DNA of 5,823 nt from Thermoflexales bacterium (GTDB lineage: Bacteria; Chloroflexota; Anaerolineae; B4-G1), in assembly GCA_007118795.1 (NCBI GenBank), contig SKQX01000100.1, forward strand, positions 1-5,823. The letters are read 5' to 3'. A program made the translations under genes and the position numbers. Within the stretch, counting starts at the first letter, position 1, and each line of letters starts with the position of its first letter. The notes beneath the pieces were generated by a model. The model was not told the origin of the DNA and made no database searches. It was given only the letters and a program-made list of their open reading frames with translations. This document shows, piece by piece, positions 5,680-5,823 of this stretch.

Positions 5680-5823
5680 TTACGTCGAGGGTCGCTGTTT
5701 CAGTTCTGTCAGCAGCTCCGGGATGCGCTCGAAGTCCTCCCTAACCACGCTCTGCAGCGATCGTCGATAGAGGGCGGCTGCCGGGTGATAGAGGGGCAGG
5801 GTGACCATCCCGTCTCTGTGCCG
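5680..5823 (-). CDS. Uracil-DNA glycosylase, family 4 type (C-terminal part, runs off the window)
   Basis: The minus strand is open from the right edge to a TAA at 5680-5682 and encodes the last 47 residues of a protein. The segment VTLPLYHPAAALY contains the HPAAxL active-site loop of family 4 (iron-sulphur) uracil-DNA glycosylases, in which the His helps position uracil. It is followed by the usual amphipathic C-terminal helix, ending in ELLTELKQRPST. These enzymes remove uracil from DNA to start base excision repair. The N-terminal GEAPG-type motif and the cluster cysteines would lie beyond base 5823, so their presence cannot be confirmed. The gene converges on the epimerase gene with a gap of 186 bases. 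Confidence 0.8.
   Translation of the reverse strand, partial: RHRDGMVTLPLYHPAAALYRRSLQSVVREDFERIPELLTELKQRPST

Noticed and set aside
5372..5770. Open + strand frames crossing the end of the epimerase gene and the gap after it
   Set aside because: The translations are Arg/Pro-rich shadow sequence. Part of the range is occupied by the glycosylase gene on the other strand.

Overview
The window comes from a GC-rich bacterium, roughly 60-65% G+C by eye. Its genes favour G or C at third codon positions and have Shine-Dalgarno sequences and sigma-70-like promoters. A PAC2-family protein and a family-4 type uracil-DNA glycosylase in one window would suit a deep-branching Gram-positive-like or Chloroflexota-type lineage. 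That placement is an inference from gene content and is weak.

Layout, left to right. (1) Bases 2-49 look like the last codons of an upstream + strand gene ending in a hydrophobic segment. (2) Bases 250-1074 (+) encode ThiD, the hydroxymethylpyrimidine (phosphate) kinase of thiamine synthesis, with all signature motifs and a strong ribosome binding site. (3) Bases 1075-1517 hold no large gene. They contain a short minus-strand reading frame with coding-like base composition (1190-1312), then a promoter with a perfect TATAAT (1381-1386) and a structured leader that includes a possible 9-codon upstream ORF. (4) Bases 1518-2450 (+) encode a PAC2-family protein, followed by a GC-rich hairpin that looks like an intrinsic terminator (2525-2565). 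(5) A second promoter-like site (2670-2698) and a leader of about 190 bases precede 2894-4351 (+). That gene encodes a membrane-anchored protein with a poorly characterised middle region and a C-terminal phosphodiester glycosidase (NAGPA) domain. (6) Bases 4429-5493 (+) encode an enolase-superfamily enzyme of the muconate-lactonizing (MLE) subgroup. It has the full metal-binding and Lys/Lys catalytic set and the DxD motif of dipeptide epimerases. (7) Bases 5680-5823 (-) are the C-terminal end of a uracil-DNA glycosylase that runs off the right edge and converges on the epimerase gene.

The genes do not form one pathway. thiD and the PAC2 gene look like separate transcription units. The glycosidase and the epimerase are 77 bases apart on the same strand and may be co-transcribed. 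A link to cell-envelope turnover (extracytoplasmic glycan phosphodiester cleavage plus processing of peptidoglycan-type dipeptides) is plausible but unproven. I found no convincing mobile element, CRISPR array, tRNA, rRNA or defence system. The best candidates for something undescribed are the altered substrate loop of the epimerase, the domain fusion in the glycosidase, the uORF/hairpin leader of the PAC2 gene and the small minus-strand ORF.
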